DNA of 64,000 bases from contig OZ038381.1 in NCBI GenBank assembly GCA_964036045.1, positions 131,447,708 through 131,511,707 on the forward strand, in the 5' to 3' direction. A model generated the notes under the pieces. That model was not told where the DNA came from and made no database searches. It saw only the letters and a list, made by a program, of their open reading frames with translations. The stretch comes from Eutreptiella sp. 'Long Island Sound 2002' (Eukaryota; Euglenozoa; Euglenophyceae; Eutreptiales; Eutreptiaceae). Shown here piece after piece: positions 22,632-34,149 of this stretch. Each line of letters opens with the position of its first letter. Within the stretch, counting starts at the first letter, position 1. Both the position numbers and the translations under genes were made by a program.

Positions 22632-25600
22632 CGTTGCTCGGTGTGGGGGTGGTGGATGGGCATCCCCGGGGGGAGTGCCTTCCACCGTTGTGGGGGGCGC
22701 CTGGTGTCAGGCGCTGTCCCTGCCCCGGCCGCTCGTCCTCCGGAGCGGGCAGCCAGGGTTCCGCGACCCGTGTGTCCCGCATGCGGTCGATGCTGGCGTG
22801 TGGACCCAGCACCGGCCCCACAGCGTGCGCCCCTGCGGGCCGACGCTGCTCGCTGTGGGGGTGGCGGAAGGGCGTCCCCGGGGGGGGTGCCTTCCACCGG
22901 TGTGAGGGGCGCCTGGTGTCAGGCGCTGTCCCCTCCCCGGCCGCTCGTCCTCCGGAGCGTGCAGCCAGGGTTCTGCGACCCGTGTGTCCCGGGTGCGGTC
23001 GATGCGGGCGTGTGGACCCAGCACCGACCCCACAGCGTGCGCCCTTGCGGGTCGGCGTTGCTCGCTGTGGGGGTGGCGGAAGGGCGTCCCCGGGGGGGGG
23101 TGCCTTCCACCGTTGTGAGGGGCGCCTGGTGTCAGGCGCTGTCCCTCCCCTGGCCGCGCTCGTCCTTCGTAGCGTGCAGCCAGGGTTCCGCGACCCGAGT
23201 GTCCCGGGCGCGGTCGATGCGGGCGTGTGGACCCAGCACCGGCCCCACAGCGTGCGCCCTTGCGGGCCGACACTGCACGCTGTGGGGGTGGCGGAATGGC
23301 GTCCCCGGGGGGGGTGCCTTCCGCCGTTGTGAGGGGCGCCTGGTGTTAGGCGCTGTCCCTTCCCCGGCCGCTCGTCCTCCGGAGCGTGCAGCCAGGGTTC
23401 CGCGACCCGTGTGTCCCGGGTGCGGTTGATGCGGGCGTGTGGACCCAGTACCGGCCCCACAGCGTGCGCCCTTGCGGGCCGGCGTTGTTCGCTGTGGGGG
23501 TGGCGGAAAGGCGTCCCCGGGGGGGGTGCTCTCCATTGTTGTGAGGGGCGCCTGGTGTCAGGCGCTGTCCCTCCATCGGCCGCTCGTCCTCCGGAGCGTG
23601 CAGCAAGGGTTCTGCGACCCGCGTGTCCCGGGTGCGGTCCATGCGGGCGTGTGGACCCAGCACCGGCCCCACAGCGTGTGCCCTTGCGGGCCGGCGTTGC
23701 TCGCTGTGGGGACGGCGGAAGGGCGTCCCCGGGGGGGGTGCCTTCCACCGTTGTAAGGGGCGCCTGGTGTCAGGCGCTGTCCCTTCCCCGGCCGCTCGTC
23801 CTCCGGAGCGTGCAGCCAGGGTTCCGCGACCCGCGTGTCCCGGGCGCGGTCGATGCGGGCGTGTGGACCCAGCACCGGCCCCACAGCGTGCGCCCCTGCG
23901 GGCCAACGCTGCTCGCTGTGGGGGTGGCGGAAGGGCGTCCCCGGGGGGGTTGCCTTCCACCGGTGTGAGGGGCGCCTGGTGTCAGGCGCTGTCCCCTCCC
24001 CGGCCGCTCGTCCTCCGGAGCGTGCAGCCAGGGTTCTGTGACCCGTGTGTCCCGGGTGCGGTCGATGCGGGCGTGTGGACCCAGGACCGGCCCCACAGCG
24101 TGCGCCCTTGCGGGCCGGCGTTGCTCGCTGTGGGGGTGGCGGAAGGGCGTCCCCGGGGGGAGTGCCTTCCACCGTTGTGAGGGGCGCCTGGTGTCAGGCG
24201 CTGTCCCTCCCCCGGCCGCTCGTCCTCCGGAGCGTGCAGCCAGGGTTCTGCGACCCGTGTGTTCCGGGTGCGGTCGATGCGGGCGTGTGGACCCAGCACC
24301 GGCCCCACAGCGTGCGCCCTTGCGGGCCGGCGTTGCTCGCTGTGGGGGTGGCGGAAGGGCGTCCCCGGGGGGGGGTGCCTTCCACCGTTGTGAGGGGCGC
24401 CTGGTGTCAGGCGCTGTCCCTCCCCCGGCCGCTCGTCCTCCGGAGCGTGCGGCCAGGGTTCCGCGACCCGCGTGTCCTGGGCGCGGTCGATGCGGGCGTG
24501 TGGACCCAGCACCGGCCTGTCAGCGTGCGCCCTTGCGGGCCGGCGTTGCTCGCTGTGGGGGTGGCGGTGGGGCGTCCCCGGGGGGGGTGCCTTCCACCGT
24601 TGTGAGGGGCGCCTGGTGTCAGGCGCTGTCCCTCCCCCGGCCGGTCATCCTTCGGAGCGTGCAGCCCGGGTTCTGCGACCCGTGTGTCCCGGGTGCGGTT
24701 GATGCGGGCGTGTGGACCCAGCACCGGCCCCGCAGCCTGCGCCCTTGCGGGCCGGCGTTGCTCGCAGTGGGGGTGGCGGAAGGGCGTCCCCGGGGGGGGT
24801 GCCTTCCACCGTTGTGAGGGGCGCCTGGTGTCAGGCGCTGTCCCTTCCCCGGCCGCTCGTCCTCCGGAGCGTGCAGCCAGGGTTCCGCGACCCGTGTGTC
24901 CCGGGTGCGGTCGATGGGGGCGTGTGGACCCAGCACCGCCCCCACAGCGTGCGCCCTTGCGGGCCCGCGTTGCTCGCTGTGGGGGTGGCGGGAGGGCGTC
25001 CCCGGGGGGGGGTGCCTTCCGCCGTTGTGAGGGGCGCCTGGTGTCAGGCGCTGTCCCTCCCCCGGCCGCTCGTCCTCCGGAGCGTGCAGCCAGGGTTCCG
25101 CGACCCGTGTGTCCCGGGTGCGGTCGATGCGGGCGTGTGGACCCAGCACCGGCCCCACAGCGTGCGCCCTTGCGGGCCGGCGTTGCTCGCTGTGGGGGTG
25201 GCGGAAGGGCGTCCCCGGGGGGGTGCCTTTTACCGTTGTGAGGGGCGCCTGGTGTCAGGCGCTGTCCCTCCCCCGGCCGCTCGTCCTCCGGAGCGTGCAG
25301 CCAGGGTTCTGCGACCCGTGTGTCCCGGGTGCGGTCGATGCGGGCGTGTGGACCCAGCACCGGCCCCACAGCGTGCGCCCTTGCGGGCCGGCGTTGCTCG
25401 CTGTGGGGGTGGCGGAAGGGCGTCCCCGGGGGGGGTGCCTTCCACCGTTGTGAGGGGCGCCTGGTGTCAGGCGCTGTCCCTCCCCCGGCCGCTCGTCCTC
25501 CGGAGCGTGCAGCCAGGGTTCTGCGACCCGTGTGTTCCGGGTGCGGTCGATGCGGGCGTGTGGACCCAGCACCGGCCCCACAGCGTGCGCCCTTGCGGGC

Positions 25601-28480
25601 CGGCGTTGCTCGCTGTGGGGGTGGCGGAAGGGCGTCCCCGGGGGGGGTGCCTTCCACCGTTGTGAGGGGCGCCTGGTGTCAGGCGCTGTCCCTCTCCCGG
25701 CCGCTCGTCCTCCGGAGCGTGCAGCCAGGGTTCCGCGACCCGCGTGTCCCGGGCGCGGTCGATGCGGGCGTGTGGACCCAGCACCGGCCTGTCAGCGTGC
25801 GCCCTTGCGGGCCGGCGTTGCTCGCTTGTGGGGGTGGCGGAAGGGCGTCCCCGGGGGGGGTGCCTTCCACCGTTGTGAGGGGCGCCTGGTGTCAGGCGCT
25901 GTCCCTCCCCCGGCCGGTCGTCCTTCCGAGCGGGCAGCACGGGTTCTGCGACCCGTGTGTCCCGGGTGCGGTCGATGCGGGCGTGTGGACCCAGCACCGG
26001 CCCCGCAGCCTGCGCCCTTGCGGGCCGGCGTTGCTCGCTGTGGGGGTGGCGGAAGGGCATCCCCGGGGGGGGTGCCTTCCACCGTTGTGAGGGGCGCCTG
26101 GTGTCAGGCGCTGTCCCTTCCCCGGCCGCTCGTCCTCCGGAGCGTGCAGCCAGGGTTCCGCGACCCGTGTGTCCCGGGTGCGGTCGATGCGGGCGTGTGG
26201 ACCCAGCACCGCCCCCACAGCGTGCGCCCTTGCGGGCCCGCGTTGCTCGCTGTGGGGGTGGCGGGAGGGCGTCCCCGGGGGGGGGTGCCTTCCACCGTTG
26301 TCAGGGGCGCCTGGTGTCAGGCGCTGTCCCTCCCCCGGCCGCTCGTCCTCCGGAGCGTGCAGCCAGGGTTCCGCGACCCGTGTGTCCCGGGTGCGGTCGA
26401 TGCGGGCGTGTGGACCCAGCACCGGCCCCACAGCGTGCGCCCTTGCGGGCCGGCGTTGCTCGCTGTGGGGGTGGCGGAAGGGCGTCCCCGGGGGGGTGCC
26501 TTTCACCGTTGTGAGGGGCGCCTGGTGTCAGGCGCTGTCCCTCCCCCGGCCGCTCGTCCTCCGGAGCGTGCAGCCAGGGTTCCGCGACCCGTGTGTCCCG
26601 GGTGCGGTCGATGCGGGCGTGTGGACCCAGCACCGGCCCCACAGCGTGCGCCCTTGCGGGCCGGCGTTGCTCGCTGTGGGGGTGGCGGAAGGGCGTCCCC
26701 GGGGGGGGTGCCTTCCACCGTTGTGAGGGGCGCCTGGTGTCAGGCGCTGTCCCTCCCCCGGCCGCTCTTCCTCTGGAGCGTGCAGCCAGGGTTCCGCGAC
26801 CCGCGTGTCCCGGGCGCGGTCGATGCGGGCGTGTGGACCCAGCACCAGCCCCACAGCGTGCGCCCTTGCGGGCCGGCGTTGCTCGCTGTGGGGGTGGCGG
26901 AAGGGCGTCCCCGGGGGGGGTGCCTTCCACCGTTGTGAGGGGCGCCTGGTGTCAGGCGCTGTCCCTCCCCCGGCCGCTCGTTCTCCGGAGCGTGCAGCCA
27001 GGGTTCCGCGACCCGCGTGTCCCGGGTGCGGTCGATGCGGGCGTGTGGACCCAGCACCGGCCCCACAGCGTGCAGCCCGGCGTTGCTCGCTGTGGGGGTG
27101 GCGGAAGGGCGTCCCCGGGGGGGGTGCCTTCCACCGTTGTGAGGGGCGCCTGGTGTCAGGCGCTGTCCCTCCCCCTGCCGCTCGTCCTCCGGAGCGTGCA
27201 GCCAGGGTTCCGCGACCCGTGTGTCCCGGGTGCGGTCGATGCGGGCGTATGGACCCAGCACCGGCCCCACAGCGTGCGCCCTTGCGGGCCGGCGTTGCTC
27301 GCTGTGGGGGTGGCAGAAGGGCGTCCCCGGGGGGGGTGCCTTCCACCGTTGTGAGGGGCGCCTGGTGTCAGGCGCTGTCCCTCCCCCGGCCGCTCGTCCT
27401 CCGGAGCGTGCAGCCAGGGTTCCGCGACCCGTGTGTCCCGGGTGCGGTCGATGCGGGCGTGTGGACCCAGCACCGGCCCCACAGCGTGCGCCCCAGCGGG
27501 CCGGCGTTGCTCGCTGTGGGGGTGGCGGAAGGGCGTCCCCGGGGGGGGTGCCTTCCACCGTTGTGAGGGGCACCTGGTGTCAGGCGCTGTCCCTCCCCCG
27601 GCCGCTCGTCCTCCGGAGCGTGCAGCCAGGGTTCTGCGACCTGTTTGTCCCGGGTGCGGTCGATGCGGGCGTGTGGACCCAGCACCGGCCCCACAGCGTG
27701 CGCCCTTGCGGGCCGGCGTTGCTCGCTGTGGGGGTGGCGGAAGGGCGTCCCCGGGGGGGATGCCTTCCACCGTTGTGAGGGGCGCATGGTGTCAGGCGCT
27801 GTCCCTCCCCCGGCCGCTCGTCCTCCGGAGCGTGCAGCCAGGGTTCCGCGACCCGTGTGTCCTGGGTGCGGTCGATGCGGGCGTGTGGACCCAGCACCGG
27901 CCCCACAGCGTGCGCCCTTGCGGGCCGGCGTTGCTCGCTGTGGGGTTGGCAGAAGGGTGTCCCCTGGGGGGGGTGCCTTCCACCGTTGTGAGGGGCGCCT
28001 GGTGTCAGGCGCTGTCCCCCCCCTCGGCCGCTCGTCCTCCGGAGCGTGCAGCCAGGGTTCCGCGACCCGTGTGTCCCGGGTGCCGTCGATGCGGGCGTGT
28101 GGACCCAGCACCGGCCCCACAGCGTGCGCCCCTGCGGGCCGGCGTTGCTCGCTGTGGGGGTGGCGGAGGGGCGTCCCCGGGGGGGGCTGCCTTCCACCGT
28201 TGTGAGGGGCGCTTGGTGCCAGGCGCTGTCCCTCCCCCGGCCGCCCGTCCTCCAGAGCGTGCAGCCAGGTTTCCGCGACCCGCGTGTCCCGGGCGCGGTC
28301 GGTGTGGGCGTGGGGACCCAGCACCGGCCCCACAGCGTGCGCCCTTGCGGGCCGGCGTTGCTCGCTGTGGGGGTGGCGGAAGGGCGTCCCCGGGGGGGGT
28401 GCCTTCCAACATGGTGAGGGGCGCTTGGGGTCAGGCGCTGTCCCTCTCCCGTCTGCCCGTCCACTGCCGGGTGGGTTGCC
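22632..28480. repeat. 212-bp tandem monomer array, about 27 copies
   Basis: A 212-bp, very GC-rich and CpG-rich unit repeats about 27 times. Anchor sequences such as CTTCCACCGTTGTGAGG recur at about 22,680, 22,898, 23,107 and onward to 28,405 at 211-213-base spacing; one copy near 27,070 is about 10 bases short. Copies differ by scattered substitutions. The array ends about 75 bases upstream of the LINE ORF1 ATG, in a 10-bp microrepeat (GGTGCGTT). 212 is not divisible by 3, so the long open frames on both strands here are compositional accidents. Likely roles are promoter monomers of the LINE or a satellite. Confidence 0.95.
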
Positions 28481-30545
28481 GGGGTTCGTTGGGTGTGTGC
28501 GGTGTGTGTGGTGTCTGTGCCGTGCGTGCCCTGGTGCGTGGTGCTGCTCTTTCCTTGGTCCTCCGGTGCTCCCCTCTCCCGTGTCTCGGTGCGGTGTTGT
28601 GCTCGCCGTGTGCCCGCCGTGTCCCCTCCTCTGTGTGCGCTCCTTGCTCGTTCGCTGGCTACCCCTTGTTCCTTTCGCGGCTTCGTTGATCTTTACCCTT
28701 TCCTCTACCCCTCTCCCTGGCATGCACTTTTTCCCTGCCTCCGCTTTGTTGTGTGTCTCTGTCTTTTTCCTTGTCGGCTCGGGCTTCCTCCTTTGAACCT
28801 GCGTAGGGAGGGGAGGGAGCGTAAACGGGCGTGCGGCGGCGGCGGTTTTGTCGCGACACGGCACCTCGAGCTGGCTGGTACGTCATGCGACATGCGTGTT
28901 CGACCGGCTTGCGCGTAGGTTTATCGCCCCACTTGCTCCCGTCTTGTCTCCACTCCCCTTTGGTCGCTACCTTTACTTGTTGCCCGTTCCGCGCGCGCGG
29001 CGTGACATGCAACATACCTGCTTCTTTCCCCACTACCTTAACGTGTCCTAGTCCTCCCGCCTTGCCGGGCGTTCGCTTATGTGTGACGACGGCACGACGC
29101 AATACTTGCCTAAGCGTCTAAGACAACCCTACTTCAACGCCCAGACGACGCAGACACGAGCATACGCTTCTCCTCAGGACCTGTGAGGGGAAGAGAACAC
29201 GGGTGCGTGCACGTGTGTTTGTTGGGACCCGGCACCCGTCGGCGCTATGCTATTTGTGTGTATGCTCCCTGTGTCCCCCTCCCTGGCTATTTGTGTGTTC
29301 TAACCCACGCAACTCCGCGGTTGCCGACGTGGCACGACATGGTAACATACTTGCGTTCTTGGTGGCGGTGTGTGGCTTGCCTACTATTCCTTTGCATGCG
29401 GCGGCATACCTTTTGTCCCCTTTCGCTCCCTTTCGCCGCCTACATAAGCGGGCGTGCGGCGGTGGGCACGTCTCGGTTACGCTTCGTGGTCACCTTTTAC
29501 TTTTGTTGGCGTGGTTGCCGTTCTCGTCTCGTCTGTTGCGTAGCGTAGCGTGGCATGCAACATACTTGGACCCGACTAGTCACGTGTGTATGATTAGTTT
29601 TTTTTTTTTTTTTTTTTGTGTTGTGCTTTACCTCGGTGGTCTTTTTGTTCCTCCTCGTTTGTCCCTTCATACCATGTTGCTCGTTCGTGGCGGTGATGGC
29701 CTTGCGGGCGTTCCGGGCATGCACGTGCGGGCATACCTTTCTTTCCCTATGTGAGCGGGGGTGAGCATAGGCATTCCTTCGGTGCCACCTCTTGTTGGTT
29801 CTCCTTGCCGGTGCGGTTTTCGTTGCGCTTTTCGTGGCGGCGCACTTTGGCGTTGCTTGACACGTTACTTGTTTTGCGCTTGTTACGGCGTTATGCACAC
29901 AACATATGGCACATAACACACTTGCTTTCCGGCGGCCGGTGGCGTTGTTGTTGCTTGTGTGTATTTTTCATGCACGACATGCAACATACTTGGGTACATG
30001 TGCGGCCTCTTTTTCTTTTTGTTGTGATCCCCTTCGCGTGTTACGGCGTCGTCGTATTTCCTACATGAGCGGGCTTGCATTGCTTGGTCGTGTACATGTG
30101 GTATATCTCCACCGTGGTGCGGTTCGTTACCTATTTATTCTCCTTGTCTACCTCTTTCCGCGTTGTGCTTGTTTCGTTGGTTTCTAGCGGTGCGCGGCAC
30201 ATCACATACTTGCTTGTCGGCGGCCGGTGGCGTTGTTGTTGTCTATGTGTGGTTTGTTTTGGGGCGCGCACAAGTCCCTAGCGCCTAGGGCACGCACTTT
30301 GCTAGGTGGTTTGGGGCAAGCAACGCTCAGCTTCTTCGCTGTCGCGACTCTATTGTTCGTCTATTTTGGTGAGTGTCCTAAATTTTGCGACCTCGCCAAA
30401 CAGCGGCGTAAAATTGTTGGGGGGGTTTCTGAGGTCGGAAAAGACGATTTTTCGCTTTATTTCTGCTGGCGGTGCGTCATTTCCTTCGTATTTTATTTTT
30501 TCTTTGCTGCGATCGCGTGCACCGTGCAGATGCACTTTGGGGCCT
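28481..30545. repeat. Degenerate ~300-bp repeats, no gene
   Basis: T/G-rich DNA beyond the distal end of the monomer array. Motifs recur at irregular 300-320-base steps: CTACATAAGCGGGCGTGCGG-like boxes near 28,825, 29,441, 29,741 and 30,058, and ATGCAACATACTTG-like boxes near 29,007, 29,333, 29,551, 29,980 and 30,198. A 19-base T run lies near 29,600. No protein motif is seen. It abuts the broken RT of element 3 at about 30,545. Confidence 0.5.
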
Positions 30546-31198
30546 GTTTTTGTAGAATAGTGTCGATTAAGGGAAGAGAGTACGGATCATGCTCTGTTTG
30601 CTCATTCAACCCTCGATAATCAACCACTAACCGCCATTTGCCCTTCTCATTCCTCGGCACGATAAACACTGGGCTTGTCCACTCACTGTTCGCAGGTTCT
30701 ATCCATCCGCGCTCGATGAAATCCTTCAACAGCTTCTTCATGGCCTCCGCCCGCTCACTTTGAAGCTGATATTCCCGATGCCGATATATTTTGGGGTTGG
30801 GCTTCAATTGAATCCATCCGGTGCCAAATCGACCTCAATCCGGTGGATTTTTGTTGGCCACACAACTGAGCAACCGTGGATAATCTTTCACCAATCTTTC
30901 CCGCAGCTGATCCTCTGTTGGATTTTCCCTTCCTTCTTGGTCCGCAGCTGTCGGCACGGTCACCACTGACCCAATGGCGGTATAGCTTTTCATCCGGATC
31001 GCTCTCTGACATTTCCTCACCGGTCATACCCTCTTCGACATCGTGGGTCTGCAGCCCCGCCGATAATTTTCTGGACTCTTGCATGTTGAATGGGGTGTTG
31101 GGCTTCAATCCGATACCCGAGTGTGGGAAGTTCCATGTGGGTGGGTTGGAAAGGACAGGCTCATCTTGATCGGCCATGTGGTCCATTACCATCGCCAC
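30546..31198 (-). pseudogene. Start of reverse transcriptase (element 3)
   Basis: Linker and N-terminal RT: NPPTWNFPHSGIG, then after a shift near 30,810 KPNPKIYRHREYQL, ERGWIEPANSEWTSP, RLVVDYRGLNEQTEHD and LPLIDTILQKQ. These match element 2 closely. Homology ends right after QKQ, before the catalytic FVDD box, so the piece cannot encode an active enzyme. The last 20 residues of the open frame are from unrelated flanking DNA. Confidence 0.85.
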
Positions 31199-33499
31199 AA
31201 ACTCTTTCTTGGTGAATTTCCTCGCAATTGAATTTGGGGAGATTTGACCTGGCTTCTTGCCTGCTTGGCTGCCACACCGTCATGCATCCCATCCCTCATG
31301 TAGTGGACAACACGATCAATCTCGTCAAACGACAAGGTCTTAACTTCCACTTTGGGGTTGTTGCTCTCCTCGAACATGACCCCCATGGACACGGCTTGTC
31401 TCCTTCGGATTATAGTCTCATCGCCCGTGGGATGGCATTGTGCAACGTCCACATAATATGCGTGGGTTGACCATGCCTGTGCCGGTGACGGCAAAGAGGT
31501 TGCCGTAGCGTCCATAAATATCTGCTGATTCAGCGCAAACACATATTCATTCAAGGCGATGGAATCGTTCTTGGATCTTACAACTTCGCCACAGGCGTCC
31601 CCTGAGCCGAGTCCAGTGAGCACCAAGACTCCCCTTGCTCTATCGGCGATAATTTTGTTCATGATCCGTTCTGAATCACAATGGGCTCCGTGTACATACA
31701 GATGGCCCCATCTCTCTGCGCCCCAGTGTTTGTTCCACGCCAAGTCACCTTTGTGCCAGTATCTCGCGTAATTTTGCAACCTGGGAGCCTCTTTTGATGC
31801 AAAGACATCCGTGGACGGTGTGTCCATACCCAAACCTTCCACCATGCGACCATAAGCATCTAAGGATAGACCATACCCCTGAGGGTGCTCTCCATCGCCA
31901 ACTTTGGACTTAATTCCCGCTGCTTTCACCGCACGAACAATTTTCTCCTCCTCATCTCCTGTCCATTGGGATCCACCAGGGACATAATGGGTCGATAGCC
32001 ATGAAAGCCTCTTGTTTGCCTCACAAATGAGTGTGGCACGATGCGGCAATGCTCCGGCTGGATTGCTGACCATGAAATCATAGCCCATTATGATATTTCA
32101 ACCGGAGAGATCGGACTTGTAGAATTCCTCATGGAGCATCAAGCGTTCAGCTTGGTCCGGTCGATCCAATCGGTCATGCTCCCCAAATTCCGGGCCAAGT
32201 TTGGCTTCACAGGCTCCTCCACCCATGATTCCGCCGTTTGCGACCTTGAGGTGCACTGGTCGGTCACTGCTCTTCAGACATGTGTCCGGAAACAGTCCGT
32301 TCCGCACCAAGCTTACCTGGCCCCCTGTATCCAGCAAGACGTCTGCAATCACTTCCCCCCATCCGCACATTACCCGCACCTTCAAGTGCAAGTGCCGCTC
32401 ATCGCCATGTGGTGTATGGACGACTCTGACAGCATGCAACTGTGAAACACCTTGGGCTCCGTGTACATACAGATGGCCCCATCTTTCTGCGCCCCAGTGT
32501 TTGTTCCACGCCAAGTCACCTTTGTGCCAGTACCTCGCGTACTTTTGCAACTTGGGAGCCTCTTTTGATGCGAAGACATCCGTCGACGGTGTGTCCATAC
32601 CAAAAGCTTCCATCATGCGACCATAAGCATCTCAGGATAGACCATACCCCTGAAGGTGCTCTCCATCGCCACCTTTGGACTTAATTCCCGCTGCTTTCAC
32701 CGCACGAACAATTTTCTCCTCCTCGTCTCCGGTCCATACGGATCCACCAGGGAAATAATGGGTCGATAGCCATGAAAGCCTCTTGTTTGCCTCACAAATG
32801 AGTGTGGCACGATGCGGCAATGCTCCGGCTGAATTGCTGACCATGAAATCATAGCCCATTATGATATTTCAATCGGAGAGATTGGACTTGTAGAATTTTC
32901 CATGGAGCATCAAGCGTTTAGCTTGGTCCGGTCGATCCAATCGGTCATGCTCCCCCAATTCCGGGCCAAGTTCGGCTTCACGGGCTCCTCCACCCATGAT
33001 TCCGCCGTTTGCGACCTTGAGGTGCACTGGTCGGTCACTGCTCTTCAGACATGTGTCCGGAAACAGTCCATTCCGCACCAAGCTTACCTGGCCCCCTGTA
33101 TCCAGCAAGACGTCTGCGGTCACTTCCTTACATCCGCACATTACCCGCACCTTCAAGTGCAATTGCCGCTCATCGCCATGTGGTGTATGGACGACTCTGA
33201 CAGCATGCAACTGTGCAACGGTGCATAAGAACTGCCAAGGTGTGATCACATATCTCATAGATTTTGGGTTGGTCCTGCCCATCCACAGGACTCTCCGTGG
33301 TCTCTCCAACCTTCTTGTCCAAGCTGCCAATATCCACTCATACGTCCCTTGGCAGGGCTTCCCATGGATTAGCAATGGTTGAACTCAGTGTCTTTGACCC
33401 CTTCGTAACCTCCTTTGGCACGGTAGAGGCCTTCTTCGATTGGATTCCACTGATTTTCGGGGGAGTGTCCTCCGGTGTCACACTCTTGTGTGGGCTTCT
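31199..33499 (-). pseudogene. Protease and DVFAS domain, tandemly duplicated
   Basis: Reads from the gag-pol UAG into protease (VLLDTGGQVSLVRNG), the linker IIMGYDFMVSN, then TDVFASKEAP, HKGDLAWNKHWG and IIADRARGVLVLTGLG. A 771-base block containing the protease and the first part of the DVFAS domain occurs twice in tandem (31,683-32,453 and 32,454-33,224). Both copies carry the same TGA where elements 1 and 2 have a Trp codon before the MGYDFM motif, so the stop predates the duplication. A second TGA (32,633-32,631) is only in one copy. Confidence 0.85.
31683..33224. repeat. In-frame 771-bp tandem duplication
   Basis: GGGCTCCGTGTACATACAG starts at 31,683 and again at 32,454, an offset of 771 bases (257 codons). 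The two copies remain nearly identical, differing by scattered substitutions, so the duplication is younger than most of the decay in element 3. Confidence 0.85.
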
Positions 33500-33502
33500 C
33501 TA
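33479..33502 (-). promoter_or_regulatory. Gag-pol UAG and hairpin (element 3)
   Basis: TAG at 33,502-33,500 ends gag; codons AGA AGC CCA CAC follow in frame. CACAC pairs with GTGTG across loop AAGA at exactly the same distance from the stop as CCCAC/GTGGG in elements 1 and 2. One base pair changes from C-G to A-T with both partners substituted. Confidence 0.6.
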
Positions 33503-33908
33503 GGTTCGGTCGACCGCAGCCCCGTCCTGCTGCGAATCACCCGGCCATGGGGCACTTCTCTCGTTCTGCAAGGCCTTGAGCGCTTCCATGTGCCGCATTA
33601 ATGAATCGGCCACTTCCTCAATTTGTCGAATTCGGCAGTCACCTCCATGCCCCTGTCCTCCGGAGCGTCCACCACTACTTTGCTCACGCTTGCAAGCCTC
33701 TATACGCTTTTTGTTGGGCACCACCTCGGGGTGGGCTTGGAAATAAGCCTTCTTGTCCTCCGCGTAGATCTTGCACGTCTTATGATCGTGTTTGTGTGGG
33801 AGGTTCTTCCCTTAACAGATCCAGCATCTGTCGTGTTTCCGCCGGTATTCCTTGAAGGAGAGCGGCGGATTGCCGATCCTCCGCGGCGGTTTCACCATTC
33901 TTCCACGG
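33500..33908 (-). pseudogene. Gag C-terminus (element 3)
   Basis: Contains the variant zinc knuckle (CWIC, then an in-frame TAA, then HKHDHKTC, giving CX2CX8HX4C), followed by a frame with RQIEEVADSLMRHMEALKA that matches the EEVAEDMLR region of elements 1 and 2. The stretch is cut at 33,908 by the inverted-repeat transposon; gag continues at 36,758. Confidence 0.8.
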
Positions 33909-33943
33909 CACATATGATTTTACGATGTCACCGGATCCCAAAA
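33909..33943 (+). repeat. Left terminal inverted repeat
   Basis: First 35 bases of the inserted element. 18 of the first 21 and 9 of the last 9 bases match the right end in inverted orientation; the mismatches cluster in the middle. Confidence 0.65.
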
Positions 33944-34149
33944 TTCAGTTGCCGGACTATCGCAGAAACTTCCGCGGTCGCGATTTTTGCCGCCGCCGCA
34001 AGCATTTTTGGCTCATTTTGCGAGATTTGTGGCAATTATGTGCGCAGTTAAGCAGATTCAAGAAGAACAATCTGCCAATCGTACCATAACCTGCTCCTGT
34101 GATCAAATGACGGTGATCCCATCAACCTTCGGTGAGATATTTCCAAAAT

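Larger units (their letters stand above)
15534..28480 (-). mobile_element. GC-rich non-LTR retrotransposon with 5' monomer array
   Basis: Minus-strand element: 5' tandem 212-bp monomers (28,480 down to 22,632), about 75 bases of spacer, ORF1 (22,558-18,895), then an ORF2 with endonuclease and reverse transcriptase, ending abruptly at 15,534 against gypsy gag. All coding parts are very GC-rich, unlike the flanking DNA. ORF1 and ORF2 contain a few frameshifts and stops, so this copy is inactive, but the order is complete from monomers to RT. Whether the array belongs to the element or is a satellite it landed beside is argued separately. Confidence 0.8.

Noticed and set aside
25532-26938. 468-codon open frame on the plus strand through the monomer array
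   Set aside because: The 212-base unit is not a multiple of three, so each monomer is read in a different frame; openness comes from GC-rich, stop-poor sequence and is seen on both strands.
27368-28864. 498-codon minus-strand frame at the array's distal end
   Set aside because: It is monomer sequence plus a non-repetitive leader with no motif; the same artefact as above.
29590-29620. T run as a transcription terminator
   Set aside because: No RNA gene or hairpin precedes it; simple homopolymer in T-rich DNA.
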